64,000 nt of DNA from Amphiduros pacificus (Eukaryota > Annelida > Polychaeta > Phyllodocida > Hesionidae), in the NCBI GenBank assembly GCA_949316495.1, contig OX439012.1, positions 2,325,059 to 2,389,058 on the forward strand. The letters run 5' to 3'. The translations under genes were made by a program, and so were the position numbers. The notes below the pieces were generated by a model, which saw only the letters and a list, made by a program, of their open reading frames with translations, did not search any database and was not told the DNA's origin. Positions within the stretch are counted from its first letter, which is position 1. Every line of letters begins with the position of its first letter. Shown here in pieces: positions 1-11,588 of the stretch.

Positions 1-1803
1 ATTCAAATCTAATCATCCTTTATTACCCATACATAGTCACAGACCTGACTGATGACTGATTGGTGGATTGGACTGCCATTCAAATCTAATCATCCTTTAT
101 TACCCATACATAGTCACAGACCTGACTGATGACTGATTGATGGATTGGACTGCCATTCAATTCTAATCATCCTTTATTACCCATACATAGTCACAGACCT
201 GACTGATGACTGATTGATGGATTGGACTGCCATTCAAATCTAATCATCCTTTATTACCCATACATAGTCACAGACCTGACTGATGACTGATTGATGGATT
301 GGACTGCCATTCAAATCTAATCATCCTTTATTACCCATACATAGTCACAGACCTGACTGATGACTGATTGATGGATTGGACTGCCATTCAAATCTAATCA
401 TCCTTTATTACCCATACATAGTCGCAGACCTGACTGATGACTGATTGATGGATTGGACTGCCATTCAAACCTAATCATCCTTTATTACCCATACATAGTC
501 GCAGACCTGACTGATGACTGATTGATGGATTGGACTGCCATTCAAATCTAATCATCCTTTATTACCCATACATAGTCGCAGACCTGACTGATGACTGATT
601 GATGGATTGGACTGCCATTCAAATCTAATCATCCTTTATTACCCATACATAGTCGCAGACCTGACTGATGACTGATTGATGGATTGGACTGCCATTCAAA
701 TCTAATCATCCTTTATTACCCATACATAGTCGCAGACCTGACTGATGACTGATTGATGGATTGGACTGCCATTCAAATCTAATCATCCTTTATTACCCAT
801 ACATAGTCACAGACCTGACTGATGACTGATTGATGGATTGGACTGCCATTCAAATCTAATCATCCTTTATTACCCATACATAGTCACAGACCTGACTGAT
901 GACTGATTGATGGATTGGACTGCCATTCAAACCTAATCATCCTTTATTACCCATACATAGTCGCAGACCTGACTGATGACTGATTGATGGATTGGACTGC
1001 CATTCAAATCTAATCATCCTTTATTACCCATACATAGTCACAGACCTGACTGATGACTGATTGATGGATTGGACTGCCATTCAAATCTAATCATCCTTTA
1101 TTACCCATACATAGTCGCAGACCTGACTGATGACTGATTGATGGATTGGACTGCCATTCAAATCTAATCATCCTTTATTACCCATACATAGTCACAGACC
1201 TGACTGATGACTGATTGATGGATTGGACTGCCATTCAAATCTAACCATCCTTTATTACCCATACATAGTCGCAGACCTGACTGATGACTGATTGATGGAT
1301 TGGACTGCCATTCAAATCTAATCATCCTTTATTACCCATACATAGTCACAGACCTGACTGATGACTGATTGATGGATTGGACTGCCATTCAAATCTAATC
1401 ATCCTTTATTACCCATACATAGTCGCAGACCTGACTGATGACTGATTGGTGGATTGGACTGCCATTCAAATCTAATCATCCTTTATTACCCATACATAGT
1501 CGCAGACCTGACTGATGACTGATTGATGGATTGGACTGCCATTCAATTCTAATCATCCTTTATTACCCATACATAGTCACAGACCTGACTGATGACTGAT
1601 TGGTGGATTGGACTGCCATTCAAATCTAATCATCCTTTATTACCCATACATAGTCGCAGACCTGACTGATGACTGATTGATGGATTGGACTGCCATTCAA
1701 ATCTAATCATCCTTTATTACCCATACATAGTCGCAGACCTGACTGATGACTGATTGATGGGTTGGACTGCCATCCAAATCTAATCATCCTTTATTACCCA
1801 TAT
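1..1803. repeat. 77-bp tandem satellite, about 23 copies, open at left edge
   Basis: The phrase ATTCAAATCTAATCATCC recurs every 77 bp from base 1 to about 1803 with only a few substitutions per copy (for example AGTCACAG versus AGTCGCAG, and TTGATGG versus TTGGTGG). The first base of the window is already inside a copy, so the array probably continues to the left. Inside the monomer a shorter sub-motif, GACTGATGACTGATTGATGG, is itself internally repetitive. The high identity between copies points to recent expansion or homogenisation. No open reading frame or RNA gene is evident. Confidence 0.97.
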
Positions 1804-3894
1804 ACATGCAACTGCTCATTTCTGCAGAGATAAAAAAACTCAGAAATGGATCGAATCTCAAACAACATCAGCTCATGTTTATATAAAGTTGTGCCACTGA
1901 TGTATTTATGAGAGATCTGGATCTGAACTGGATTGAATATCAAACATGATAGGTCCTGGAACACTAAAACCTCTTGTATAAGCCTATGTACGCTACATCA
2001 AATATGGCCTCAGACCACTATTACAATGCCCCATTGAAAACCATAGTAAATGCCTCACCTTCAAAATTCATAAAATAATATACGTATCGACCTAGGATAT
2101 TTTGAACAATATTTATCAAATAGCAAAAATATTCATCTTTCTAAAAGCAGAGTATGAAGTGAGGTTGACCATTGACATTTTTTGCCAGAATCTGTTAAAG
2201 TGCCACCTACCTTGAAAACAAAAAACAGGACAGGGAAATATAGGAATGAGCCCCTGACAGCAAAGATCAATATATAGTCCCTTCAATTAATCTCATTATT
2301 TTTCTAATAACTTCGACAAAACAAGCCATTATTGTGCTATTAAATAGCACTATTCATTTTATGTTTAATGTGATCTGCATCTCGTTATTATCATGTATAA
2401 TAAGGGGGAGTAGGAAATTATCAAGCACTACTTTCGTATGCCCTGGTCCCACATATCAAATAGTAGACTCTCTGACTCAGGTTCCTCTCATCCTATAATA
2501 CTAGTGAGGTTTGGTGCCGATTCAGATCTTTTTGGTCAACCAGAAAACTGATCTAACAGCAAAGGTCAAAAAGGTCTTGGAAAGGTCAACCACAAACCTG
2601 TTTTGCAATTCATGTATCTTTAGCTACAAGTGTTATTTTAAATTTTAATTGACAGAATTTAGAAAAAGGCCTTGACATTTTAGTAAAGAGTGATTTGGGG
2701 AAGAAAATGATTCAAATCTATCTATAATTATGACATCATTTGGTTTTTGACCTGACTGAGAGGAAAGTCAAATGTTTCAAAATGTAGACCAATAATCAAA
2801 ATTCCCTCTATTCAAAATAAAAGATCAATATTTTCATTTAAACTGCTTAATATTTGTCAACTAAAATTACAAATATCCTCAAAATGTTCTCAAAGAAAAA
2901 TAGCATTATGCTTTCTTCTAAAAAAATTAGTTTGTATCATCGAGCAGCACATTATTGCTAATAATCCAAAAATACTAACCTAGATTTTAACAGATAAAAC
3001 TCCTCAGGATGGAAATATGTAATACAATTATCTTGCTTTGACCTTTATATTTGTATTTTATTTATTGGACGAGCACTGATGTCTAATGGCCAATTAAATA
3101 ATGACGTCATTCTTTTTGGTCGACAAATCAAAATGAAGTCTGTACCTGTTCAGCCAAACATCAATCAAACTAGAAGATATTTTTTTGCCCAATACTACAC
3201 ATCTCTTTTGTGCAGATTCTCTATTTCTCTCACATTTTGTTCAGTAGTTGCCGATGATTTATTAAGAGAACAAGTTGGATAAAATGTTTATCAGCAGCTA
3301 CGAGCTCCGGGGTTTCCTTTTTGGCAATTTATTCATGAATAAAATGCTCCAGTATGAGCAAAACCTGTGACCAAAATGACATCATCATAATAAATAGTTC
3401 TGATGAAATATCTGAGGGGAAACTATTCCTGACTGGCTTACAGGAATTACAAAGGATTGTGGGTAAAACAGATAAATACAGATGTCTGACAAAGATTTGC
3501 TTTTCTTCATTCTGCGGCCTCCTGCAGTAAATCAAGCTTGCTTTTGTTTAGTTATCAAGGCCATGCAGAGAATCCATACTTCATATTGTTACATGCTCAA
3601 ATAGGGAAAGAGAGCTATTGAAAGAGATTGTATACCATCATGGAATATTCCTGTGTTCATCAATCTCCAAAATATTCAATAAATCATGAACAATTAACCC
3701 CTGGGCTACTGCTGGGTGATCTAAATTCAAGTTTTGACCAGTATTATATATGTTATCTTAATGTGACCATTGATGCTGTACAATGTGAAGCAAAGGGTTA
3801 GCAGCAGGGCAGCAATATGGTGCCATGGGACTCCCGCACGATAAGGGCATCTTAATGCACACAAAATCTGATCAAATAAAAAAGGTCCACTCAC
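1804..3894. other. Unique AT-rich DNA, probably intron
   Basis: This is AT-rich non-repetitive sequence without a convincing exon. On the minus strand a pyrimidine-rich tract ends in AAG and is followed directly by GTAGGT (junction at 2210/2211), which resembles juxtaposed 3' and 5' splice sites. A 43-base open segment, 2211-2253, lies between that junction and a good upstream acceptor ending CTGTCAG. It could be a tiny exon or chance. Nothing else is recognised. Confidence 0.5.
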
Positions 3895-3975
3895 CCTCAT
3901 GTCTGCCAGTTGTTTACGGACATATTCAGCACGGGAACGTTGGTCCTCTCCTATCACAGAGAAAGAGCCAATGTA
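3895..3975 (-). CDS. Internal coding exon, possible PTB/PID-like start (YIGSF)
   Basis: On the minus strand a pyrimidine-rich acceptor (TTCTATATTTTCAG) opens an 81-bp, 27-codon exon that closes at AGG before the strong donor GTGAGTGG. Both junctions are phase 0. It encodes YIGSFSVIGED and then a basic, helix-like segment ending KQLADMR. A strand with the pattern Y-[ILV]-G-[ST] followed by a helix is how phosphotyrosine-binding (PTB/PID) domains begin. Joined in frame to the exon at 27318-27524 it gives FVTAK-YIGSF, similar in pattern to the FxAKYVGS stretch of NOS1AP-type PTB domains. That family call is inference from a short motif, and no downstream domain exon is found in the remaining 3.9 kb. 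It could be an exon of an unrelated protein. Confidence 0.55.
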
Positions 3976-5628
3976 CTGAAAATATAGAAAGAACAACAAT
4001 CATTAGCAAAAGTTATATCAAACTATTTATGAAATGATAAAAAGACTTCAACAACCACAGTTTCTTTTATAAAAGGATAATGTCCAGAAAATAATTTCAA
4101 AGTGAACTTCTATGTGAGGTGGTGTACCTTTCTATATTGCCCTAGCAATTAGCACAGCTATTTTAACAACCAGAGACAGTGTATGTGGATTGGTGCCTTG
4201 TATAATGGACTCGGCTCAGCTTTGCTTCCTCCCACTCACTACACATCTCACACTATAAGTTTACTGATACTCAATGTTTGAATCTAATCCCATCTCTGAC
4301 CTATTTATACCACCTTGATAATCATCTGACCCATGTACACCCCCTTGACATCAGTTTGTACACCCCCAAATTTACACATTTATGTAGTAGATTTAGTAAT
4401 TATCAAAATCATTTATAGGAATAAACATATTTTAACATGTAGATTTTTTTGGATCAATCAAATTTGGTGGTTAAACTATATTGCTACAAGGATATTTTGG
4501 GTGTAATTTGGCTAGGTTTTGGGTTGTGGGGTGCCTGAAGCAGGGTTCCGTGGGAGTCTCCTGTAACACCTGCTCTGACTCTGTCAGGACATTGCTTGTG
4601 TTGTGAAAACTTGCCATCACAAAGATGCTCTCCAGACACCCTCAAGTTGACATTAAGCTTATCATATTCTCAGTGTACACTCCCCTGGGTCATATTACTA
4701 GCCCCACCTGGTGGCCATTGTTTTCTTTAAATATCCAAATTTATTTTTGTCTCAAAATTATACAGAACAATACTTGGTCAGTTCAAATACATATCAGTCA
4801 AATTTTGAGTGAGATTTTCAGGATTTAAGTTTCAGGTTATAACCATCAACTTAATGTTTACTGGACAATACCATTAAATATCAAACCACGACCAATCAGG
4901 TAACTAGAATCTTCATTTACATTGGTTCACATATTCTATATACATTGCAATCTTTTCAATTAAATTTTGAATTTGGATTAATTCTTGGATGGACATAATC
5001 TGTGATTTAGGATATTCCAGCCCATTTCTCTTGTGATTATCAGGATGTAACTTGTGATTTGTTGGTTATTTTTGGTCGTAGATATTTTCAATTCACCTGC
5101 AACTTTGGATGTCTATGTATTTGAGAGAAGGGAACATGCGGGTGATGACCATCATTACAATCCCACTAATGCTCACTCCTATCTCATCGCATGACACAGG
5201 ACCATCAGGAACCGGGTAAATGAGGGTCACATGATTTGGTACCATCAGGAATGAGGTAGGTGAGCCATCCAATCAAGGGGAATAAAAAAATAGGGTAGAC
5301 CACAATCACATGATTTGCTTCTATCAGTAATTAGTTAAATCCAGAACGTTTGTCCTGGTGCTCTGCGGAATGATGAAAAACAATCAGCGGAAAGCTATAG
5401 ATCTATTGCAAATTATAGCAAAATGTGTTCAAATAAATAAAAAATGAACGAGCAATGTTTGAAATGAGTTTTGTTGGTCTTAATAACACAGCTTTCAGCC
5501 AAGAGCATCAACGAGAGCCTCTATTTGCCCGGAATAATATCTGACATGCTACATGTAATAGCATGTCACTGTCATGTCTATCTGCATTTAATGGTGTGAA
5601 TTTCCACCAGAATGTTGTTTCTACCCAC
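3976..5628. other. Unique DNA, probably intron
   Basis: No tandem repeat or credible exon is seen. The short open frames here lack paired splice sites and have no coding character. A CTCF-like word with one mismatch, CCCCACCTGGTGG, lies near 4705. Confidence 0.45.
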
Positions 5629-5743
5629 CCTGCAAGGAATGGACACCGACTGGTGACGTCCTTCCACGATGTTCTTGGCACTTGATCGACGCTGTTGTCA
5701 GAGTTATACAAACTGCGTTCCATGTGATCATTGTTCATTATAC
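5629..5743 (-). CDS. Candidate internal exon, unknown protein
   Basis: On the minus strand an acceptor of moderate quality (CCCATTATTAG) opens a 115-bp segment that ends GCAGG before the donor GTGGGTAG. The open frame reads NNDHMERSLYNSDNSVDQVP followed by a Trp-Lys-Asp segment, a hydrophilic composition typical of a linker. It starts with one base completing a codon and ends with two spare bases, so it cannot join directly in frame to the phase-0 exon at 3895-3975. Either a further exon lies between them, they belong to different transcripts, or one is spurious. No family is recognised. Confidence 0.28.
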
Positions 5744-7204
5744 TAATAATGGGAATTTCCAGATTTAAATGTCAAGAGACACTGAGAATGCTGACAGGGT
5801 ATTTCTGTTTAACAATGAACAAGTTTAAGGAATTCATTGATATTTCTAGACCAAATTTGATAAGAATGTGAAACTAAAAACAAAAAACAAAAAAAACCCA
5901 CAAAAAAAAACAATCACAAAAAAAAAAAAAATCAGACAGTTTCAATAAATAAGGGTAATTTCTATGCCAAATTCTAGTCTTGATGCAACAAAAAGTGTTG
6001 TTAACATAGTCCTGGCTACCAATACTAAAAAGTCCTGGTTCCTGGATGTTCACATGTTCCAGTACACTGCAATAAGCTGGATGTTCCTTCCCACTGCAAT
6101 AAGCCATTCCACCATAATAGCAAATACATACAATAGAAAAGAAATTGAGTTGTCCCGGGTACCCTCTCCAGTCACTGGATGTGAGATAAGTGGCTGAACT
6201 GGGCAGGAGATGACCACTGAATATGAGACGGATAACGCGGCCCGCGGGGCTAGCCTTTGCCTGATTGGCTCAAATAAGATTTTACAACAATAAATCGCAA
6301 TAAATGCACAGCAAGACACTGCCGAGTAACAAGCCCTCTGAATGACAATCAACCTCGGCGTCTGTATACAAATTGTAACGATGTTCTGCAGACATTTTGA
6401 ATGAGGCATGATGGGATGGGCATGATGGGTTTTTTCAGCATTTGAGGAATCAATTATTTGCTAATTCTTTTGTACTATGTTTGATCGGACTCTTAATTAG
6501 AAGACAATAGGTCACTGATATGGCTCGGAAAGAATCATTTGAAATTATCAAGGGAGGGTTGATGGTACGACTTGCAATTCTTTTGTCATAAATAAATCAG
6601 AGGATAAAATAGGATAATTCTTTCTGTAGGATTCTGATTCCACTGAGTATCCAGGTGTGAGACTATCGAATGTGAGTCATAACGCTTCTTTCCTTCATAA
6701 CGCTTCTTTCCTTTCTGTTTTCAAAGTTGCTAATCAATCATTTTTATTATTTACTGTTAAAAAAAAGTGAGATTAACAATGACATTTCGAAATAAAAAAA
6801 AATTCAGTGTGAAGATTATCATATTTTATCCATGTGGAGCCATATTCAACAATCATGTCTACGAGGCACCAATCTAACCATTTGGACCTCATAAAGTGAT
6901 AGTTGGGTAGCCTATTATTTCATGTGACCCTCATAGCCTCGAGGTTGAGGCATTCTGTATGTGAACATTGTCTATGGTGTTCCAAAACCTTGACTTGCAT
7001 CACAGAGCTTTTTTTTTCTATTTACATCTATTTTTCACAAATTTCTATTAGCCGTTGTTGTTCTGATCATACCAAAAGTCTGTAATACATCACATAGCTA
7101 TTTCCTCTGTTCTTTGTATTAGACACCGATTTTGATTTTATTTCATAAAACTTTTTTTCCACTTTTGACACATAAATTTACTGCCAAATGCCAAGACATC
7201 TTCA
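5744..7204. other. Unique DNA with an A-rich tract
   Basis: This is AT-rich sequence with an A-rich low-complexity tract at about 5874-5931. An 18-bp motif, CATAACGCTTCTTTCCTT, is doubled near 6676-6712. The longest minus-strand open frame (about 6050-6409) lacks splice sites and coding character. No gene is supported. Confidence 0.45.
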
Positions 7205-7316
7205 CTAAGAATAGTAGGACAGAGGATCCTGTCACTGCACTAAGGTCAATGCTGACATCACTAAGAATAGTAGGAGAGAGGATCCTGTCACTGCACTAAG
7301 GTCAATGCTGACATCA
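7205..7316. repeat. 56-bp direct duplication
   Basis: CTAAGAATAGTAGG followed by CAGAGGATCCTGTC recurs at 7205 and 7261, a 56-bp period. A partial third occurrence of the AGAGGATCCTGTC core lies near 7490, outside the tandem pair. Confidence 0.85.
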
Positions 7317-8035
7317 CTAAGATCTGAAGCAATCTGAATCCCCACCTCTATATCTACCTACCGGTATATAAAAGTATGAAACATAGATTACTTGTAGTTT
7401 TGGAGGAGAAGATTTTTAGAAATCTTGACAGACAGATGGACGTATGGACAGACAGAGAAGAAGTCAGCAGAGCTAAAAATAAGAGGACAGAGGATCCTGT
7501 CTTGTATTCAATGCTGGATGACGGTCTGACAGGGAAATAAGAGTGACACAAATTGCTGTATTACTCTGGAAATGTTATTTCTTGGAGCAGCCTCCAGGAG
7601 GTGAGTACGCAATTGCATTTCCCACTTTTTTTCTGGTCTATTTTTGAAACAGCTTGGTCTTGTGACTGGCAGTAAATTGTTCTGCCTGCATACCTTATTT
7701 ATATCTTATATATTCCTTTCTCAATTCTCTATAAATTTCATATATTATTCCAAGAGATCAGCTTTGAGGAAGGCCGGGACCTGGAGAGTTTCCTGTGTGT
7801 CCTTCTATATGGCATTTAACTATTCATACCGAGGCAGGCAACATCAAGGCTGGGCCTGAATAAAGGAGACATGGTCACCTTCCTGACCCTGACAAATTGC
7901 ACATAATAAAACATAACTTTTCTGCAAGGAGCAGATACTATCAAAAAGGTGCAGCAAGACTGTGATTCACCCAAAGATGGTCAAAATGCAACTCTCGTAA
8001 CTCAACTGGCCGACTGCCATAACGCTGTGAAGGAT
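7317..8035. other. Unique DNA with a dispersed-repeat tail
   Basis: A GACAGACAGATGGACGTATG stretch followed by more GGACAGACAG near 7425-7460 resembles the tail I associate with abundant dispersed repeats of mollusc genomes. That attribution is from memory and unverified. A plus-strand GAG followed by GTGAGTAC near 7600 looks like a donor but has no convincing exon before it. Nothing else is recognised. Confidence 0.35.
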
Positions 8036-8703
8036 GACTGACAATGTGGACTTACAATGAGGACTGACAATGAGGACTGACAATAAGGACTAACAGTGTG
8101 GACTAACAATGAGGACTAACAATGTGGACTAACAATGTGGACTAACAATGTGGACTGACAATAAGGACTAACAATGTGGACTGACAATGTGGACTAACAA
8201 TGAGGACTAACAATGTGGACTAACAATGTGGACTAACAATGTGGACTGACAATAAGGACTAACAATGTGGACTGACAATGTGGACTAACAATGTGGACTG
8301 ACAATGTGGAGTGACAATGTGGACTAACAATGTGGACTAACAATGTGGACTGACAATGTGGACTAACAATGTGGACTAACAATGTGGACTGACAATGTGG
8401 ACTAACAATGTGGACTAACAATGTGGACTGACAATGTGGACTGACAATGTGGACTAACAATGTGGACTGACAATGTGGACTAACAATGTGGACTAACAAT
8501 GTGGACTAACAATGTGGACTGACAATGTGGACTGACAATGTGGACTGACAATGTGGACTAACAATGTGGACTGACAATGTGGACTGACAATGTGGACTAA
8601 CAATGTGGACTGACAATGTGGACTGACAATGTGGACTAACAATGTGGACTAACAATGTGGACTGACAATGTGGACTGACAATGTGGACTGACAATGTGGA
8701 CTA
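8036..8703. repeat. 13-bp minisatellite, about 50 copies
   Basis: The monomer ACTAACAATGTGG alternates with ACTGACAATGTGG, and the left part has AATGAGG and AATAAGG variants. Because 13 is not a multiple of 3 and the minus strand lacks stop codons, the array is open for long stretches on that strand and gives a false protein-like translation (SPHCQSTLLVHIV repeated). Confidence 0.95.
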
Positions 8704-8708
8704 AAATT

Positions 8709-8960
8709 GACTGACAATGAGGATCCTGGTAATTCTCTGTATCTCAAGCCATCCTTAACAATGAGGACGCTGGTAATTCTCTGTATCTCAAGCCATCCCT
8801 AACAATAAGGACGCTGGTAATTCTCTGTATCTCAAGCCATCCCTAACAATGAGGACGCTGGTAGTTCTCTGTATCTCAAGCCATCCCTAACAATGAGGAC
8901 GCTGGTAATTCTCTGTATCTCAAGCCATCCCTAACAATGAGGACGCTGGTAATTCTCTGT
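8709..8960. repeat. 44-bp minisatellite, about 5.7 copies
   Basis: AACAATGAGGACGCTGGTAA begins each 44-bp unit, and CTCAAGCCATCCCT closes it. The first unit starts in ACTGACAATGAGG, a variant of the adjacent 13-bp monomer. This suggests that the 44-bp array grew from the end of the 13-bp array plus flanking DNA. Confidence 0.93.
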
Positions 8961-9977
8961 ATCCCCTTGATGCCATTAATCACTGAATTCAACCCAAACA
9001 GCAAGCAAAAACTCTGCATTTTCTATGTAAGTGTTGATCAGGAATGTTGAAATAGCCCTGCATGAAGTACATGTGACAGAGCTGTGTAAAGGGAGCGTAT
9101 TGTGTGACACTGGAGATTATATGCCAGGCACCCCGCCGCACAATTCATCTAACACGCTTCCGTCTGCTCCACTCAAACAACAAATTCATCTATATCTTCT
9201 TTAAACGAAAAAAAACCAAACAAAAAAAACAAAAACAAAACAAAACAAAACAAAAACAAAAAACATGAAAGTTGGAAGAAATCCATGCCAGAAATGTTGA
9301 TCTATACATCTTAATATCAAATAAAAAAATGTCTCTTTATATTTCCAAATAAAGTATTTAAAAATTCAAACCATATTCATGACCAAAATCACTATATTCA
9401 GGGAGTCAGCTAAATTCTGAAATATTTAATGATGATCATATTGACCCGGAGGTAATAAAAACAACATTTTATATTTAATTCAATTTCTTTGTTGCATTTT
9501 TGCAGGGTTACAAATTTGTTTGTAATATTTCTTGACAGCGTCCTGAATAATGGATGTGACATACATTTTGCCACTCAGCGCCACCAGATGGGGCTCCCGA
9601 TGATCACACGTCTTCTTGCAATGAGCACAGCCTCTGTTACATGGCCTTAATTCTATTTTCCTGGGCAAAGTGGCAAATATTCCCCCTAACTTGCCTCAAT
9701 ATTCAATATAATGGGCCTCAAGTACATTCATTTAAACCAGTTAAAAATAACAAAACTTGAAAGAATTGTTTCAGATGTGATAACTTCTTCCTAATTGTTT
9801 GTATTCTCTTTGGGAAATGAGCAATTTGTCTAAAAAAACTGGTGTTACGAAAATGTTTGAGAATCCCTCAGCTGACTTCTCATTAAGCATTAAGTGAGGT
9901 TGGACGTGTCACAATGGCAACTAATATCCGATCAGCTGCCTGGAGAATGCTCTATCCTCAGAAACGCACTATTTTAC
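8961..9977. other. Unique DNA with an A/C-rich tract
   Basis: A simple AAAAC-type tract spans about 9209-9265. The minus-strand open frame at 9480-9668 has a plausible acceptor (CATGTAACAG) but no good donor, so I do not call it an exon. A CTCF-like word, CCACCAGATGGGG, lies at 9581-9593. Confidence 0.4.
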
Positions 9978-10094
9978 CTTCAGTTTTTGCATAAAACTTC
10001 TCCACTTCACCCTACTTAAGTCTGAGAGTTCCTTTGGCACCAAACTGAGATGAGCAAACTGCCACTTGCTGGGAATTCCCATATATACATATCT
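9978..10094 (-). CDS. Candidate 39-codon internal exon, unknown protein
   Basis: On the minus strand the acceptor TATATTTCACTGCCAG opens a 117-bp segment that ends CTGAAG before GTAAAATA, phase 0 at both ends. It encodes RYVYMGIPSKWQFAHLSL and then a basic segment with SRVKWRSFMQKLK, which looks like amphipathic helix. The phases would allow splicing to the phase-0 exons at 27318-27524 and 3895-3975. However, that would separate the FVTAK and YIGSF halves of the proposed PTB strand, so the two models compete. An internal alternative acceptor (GAATTCCCAG) exists. No family is recognised. Confidence 0.3.
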
Positions 10095-10210
10095 CTGGCA
10101 GTGAAATATAATATTCTCATATGACCCAAATTGGGCCCACACAATAAGGGAGAAACTCACTGGGGATGCCATGGCTGATGCAATACTTCATCTCTGTGAA
10201 CCTTACTTAC

Positions 10211-10380
10211 GGTTGAGCTTTTGTTGAATTTTCTGCCAAATTAAGGCATAGTGGCCCATGTAATAGCCAAATGAAGACAGATAGGGCAGCAGTCCGTATG
10301 TCATATTGGTAATAGACACATCTATCATGGCCGCCCCTCCATACATCATCTCTATCACTCCGTGTAAGTATGCTATACAA
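10211..10380 (-). CDS. Candidate 56-codon internal exon, unknown protein
   Basis: On the minus strand the acceptor GACTCTGTTACACAG opens a 170-bp segment closed by the strong donor GTAAGTAAGG. The frame is one completing base, 56 codons, one spare base. The product begins CIAYLHGVIEMMYGGAAMID and continues through a hydrophobic, Tyr-rich stretch to QKIQQKLN. It could be membrane-associated or a helical bundle. The one-base start fits the two-base end of the longer form of the exon at 15029-15274. An alternative donor four bases downstream (GTAAGG) would change its end phase. No family is recognised. Confidence 0.35.
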
Positions 10381-10526
10381 CTGTGTAACAGAGTCAAACT
10401 CCGTGCATTCTCAAACATCTCCACACAGTGGCAACTTTATCCAACAAGACCACAGGTGCAGCAGACACATTAATGCAGTCACCATCGAAAGCTGCTGGAG
10501 TTATATAATACAGGCATAATATGCTA

Positions 10527-11175
10527 CCCCACTGGTCTGTCTGACAATAGAACACCCCACGGTGCTGTCTGACAATAGAACACCCCACGGTGCTGTCTGA
10601 CAATAGAACACTCCAAGGTACTGTCTGACAATAGAATGGTGCTGTCTGACAATAGAACACCCCACTGTGCTGTCTGACAATAGAACACCCCACTGTGCTG
10701 TCTGACAATAGAACACCCCACTGTGCTGTCTGACAATAGAACACCCCATGGTGCTGTCTGACAATAAAACACCCCACAGTGCCATCTGACAATAATAAAA
10801 CACTCCACGATGCCATCGGACAACAATAAAACACCCCAGGGTGCTGTCTGACAATAAAACACTCCACAGTACTGTCTGACAATAAAACACCCCACAGTGC
10901 TGTCTGACAACAATAAAACACCCCAGGGTGCTGTCTGACAATAATAAAACACCCCAGGGTACTGTCTGACAACAATAAAACACCCCAGGGTGCTGTCTGA
11001 CAATAAAACACTCCACGTTACTGTCTGACAACAATAAAACACCCCACTGTGCTGTCTGACAATAAAACACTCCACTGTGCTGTCTGACAATAAAACACTC
11101 CACTGTGCTGTCTGACAATAAAACACTCCACTGTGCTGTCTGACAATAATAAAACACTCCATTGTGCTGTCTGAC
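10527..11175. repeat. 28-31-bp minisatellite with AATAAA in many copies
   Basis: GTGCTGTCTGACAATAGAAC plus ACCCCACT gives a 28-bp unit in the left part. To the right the unit becomes GACAATAAAACACTCC, with 31-bp versions carrying an extra ATA or CAA triplet. About 14 copies contain the hexamer AATAAA on the plus strand. The minus strand is stop-free in all three frames for about 600 bp, so its long translations are artefacts. Confidence 0.94.
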
Positions 11176-11280
11176 GTGTAAAGATACAGTTGTCAATTTA
11201 TACAAATGATTATGATAAATTCTACTGACATGAAATGCTGCAGGTTTTCCTTTTTGGGTGACAATTAATATTCTTATTTG

Positions 11281-11588
11281 ATCTGCATCTGAAGGTCATG
11301 TCTGACATCTGAAGGTCATGTCTGACATCTGAAGGTCATGTCTGACATCTGAAGGTCATGTCTGACATCTAAAGGTCATGTCTGACATCTGAAGGTCATG
11401 TCTGACATCTGAAGGTCATGTCTGACATCTGAAAGTCATGTCTGACATCTGAAGGTCATGTCTGACATCTGAAGGTCATGTCTGACATCTAAAGGTCATG
11501 TCTGACATCTGAAGGTTGTATCTGACATCTAAAGGTCATGTCTGACATCTAAAGGTCATGTCTGACATTTAAAGTTCATGTCTGACAA
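11281..11588. repeat. 20-bp minisatellite, about 15 copies
   Basis: ATCTGAAGGTCATGTCTGAC repeats exactly every 20 bp, with ATCTAAAGG variants. Each unit holds one AGGTCA-type nuclear-receptor half-site (AAGGTCA). Confidence 0.96.

Noticed and set aside
1-1803. Telomeric or centromeric satellite
   Set aside because: The 77-bp monomer is not a telomere repeat, and nothing in the window shows centromeric context; dozens of other private arrays make a local minisatellite more likely.
9480-9668. Cys-rich minus-strand frame (RGCAHCKKTCDH) as a zinc-finger exon
   Set aside because: Cysteine and histidine spacing matches no finger family I know, and the donor is poor.
10394-11205. Three overlapping minus-strand frames of 205-234 codons
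   Set aside because: They translate the 28-31-bp array in three frames; repeat artefact.
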